Assembly: GCF_902498845.1 (NCBI RefSeq)
Contig: NZ_CABVLM010000006.1
Location: 248,001 to 312,000 of the forward strand
DNA from: Pseudoalteromonas rhizosphaerae
GTDB taxonomy: Bacteria; Pseudomonadota; Gammaproteobacteria; Enterobacterales; Alteromonadaceae
DNA: 64,000 nucleotides
Direction: 5' to 3'
Shown here: piece by piece, positions 63,734 through 64,000 of the stretch
How positions within the stretch are numbered: position 1 is the stretch's first letter
Layout of the letters: each line of letters opens with the position of its first letter
Notes under the pieces: model-generated
Database searches by the model: none
Told to the model about the DNA's origin: nothing
The model's input: the letters and a program-made list of their open reading frames with translations, nothing else
Position numbers and translations under genes: made by a program

Positions 63734-64000
63734 TTAAACACTCAAGTTACGTTCAAAGTTCACAATATCTACATCAGGTTTTACTTTATATAGCTGCGCT
63801 AAGCGACCACCAGACTTCACTTTTTCATCGACTTTTTCAAACATATCAGCGGCTTCAATACGCCTAATAATACTCTTTCGCTGTACTGGTTTACCAAGAA
63901 TAGTTTCAATTACTAACTTAAACTGTCCAACAGTAAAGTGCTCTGGTAAACAATATACTGGGATCATTGAATAAAGCGCTTTCTGTTTTAACCGCTCTTT
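63734..64000 (-). CDS. NrtR-type / Nudix-linked regulator, C-terminus only
   Basis: 88 codons open to the right edge, so the N-terminal Nudix part is outside the window. The visible piece, KERLKQKALYSMIPVYCLPE then HFTVGQFKLVIETILGKPVQ and KSIIRRIEAADMFEKV, matches the winged-helix DNA-binding domain of NrtR proteins, which repress NAD metabolism or sugar genes and bind ADP-ribose. Ends RNLSV. It lies 31 bp upstream of the helicase start, in the same direction, and might be co-transcribed with it. Confidence 0.75.
   Translation of the reverse strand, partial: KERLKQKALYSMIPVYCLPEHFTVGQFKLVIETILGKPVQRKSIIRRIEAADMFEKVDEKVKSGGRLAQLYKVKPDVDIVNFERNLSV

Overview
The window looks like chromosome from a marine gammaproteobacterium of the Alteromonadales, most likely Pseudoalteromonas or a close relative. 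The DNA is AT-rich. It carries two TonB-dependent receptors, a TorF-type porin and betaine, glutathionylspermidine and oleate hydratase genes. One block matches E. coli gene order: fldB / xerD-dsbC-recJ-prfB-lysS, followed by a tRNA-Ser(GCU) plus four tRNA-Arg(ACG) group like serV-argVYZQ. The genus is inferred from gene content and remembered family resemblance; no database search was run.

Layout. 1-7779: a leftward murein-peptide catabolism cluster (serine hydrolase, NlpC/P60 peptidase, dipeptide epimerase, YkuD-type protein, sodium:solute symporter cut by the window edge), with a TonB-dependent receptor divergent from it. 7937-9316: Tat-exported PhoX-like protein. 9433-11140: the tRNA region, in which a strong promoter drives tRNA-Ser and four tRNA-Arg genes, followed by five tandem units (four of 163 bp, one of 146 bp), each holding a broken tRNA-Arg 3' portion and an intrinsic terminator. 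11679-18616: lysS, prfB with its programmed frameshift, recJ, dsbC, xerD and divergent fldB.

18896-24838: two ABC exporter modules facing away from each other, a NatAB-like pair with an exported alpha/beta hydrolase and a YtrA-type GntR regulator with its own ABC pair. 24930-30748: choline-to-betaine operon betI-betB-betA, a short BCCT carrier and a TorF porin, with a BetI-type palindrome ahead of betI. 31044-34072: DUF4177, YidD-like and TM2 proteins, then a FAN1-like nuclease fused to a DEDDh exonuclease. 34173-39428: a third ABC pair and an SGNH/MBOAT O-acylation pair. 39652-41690: BlaI repressor and an M56 (BlaR1-like) protease whose sensor is replaced by ankyrin repeats, with two identical palindromes bracketing the promoter. 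41804-46632: DUF2189 protein, membrane-anchored catalase-like peroxidase with cytochrome b561, and a second TonB receptor.

46754-61013: GNAT protein, glutathionylspermidine synthetase/amidase, a small secreted protein, Lrp regulator and LysE exporter, oleate hydratase, CBS protein, CorA, Dps, a Cache-type chemoreceptor, DUF2237 protein and a SulP transporter. A decayed copy of the lrp-lysE control region lies at about 58380-58475. 61021-64000: a large SF1 helicase with a nuclease-like tail, and the C-terminus of an NrtR-type regulator cut by the edge.

Most notable: the tRNA-derived repeat/terminator array (comparable to the rtT repeats of E. coli tyrT), the FAN1-exonuclease fusion, and the ankyrin-M56/BlaI unit with its paired operators.
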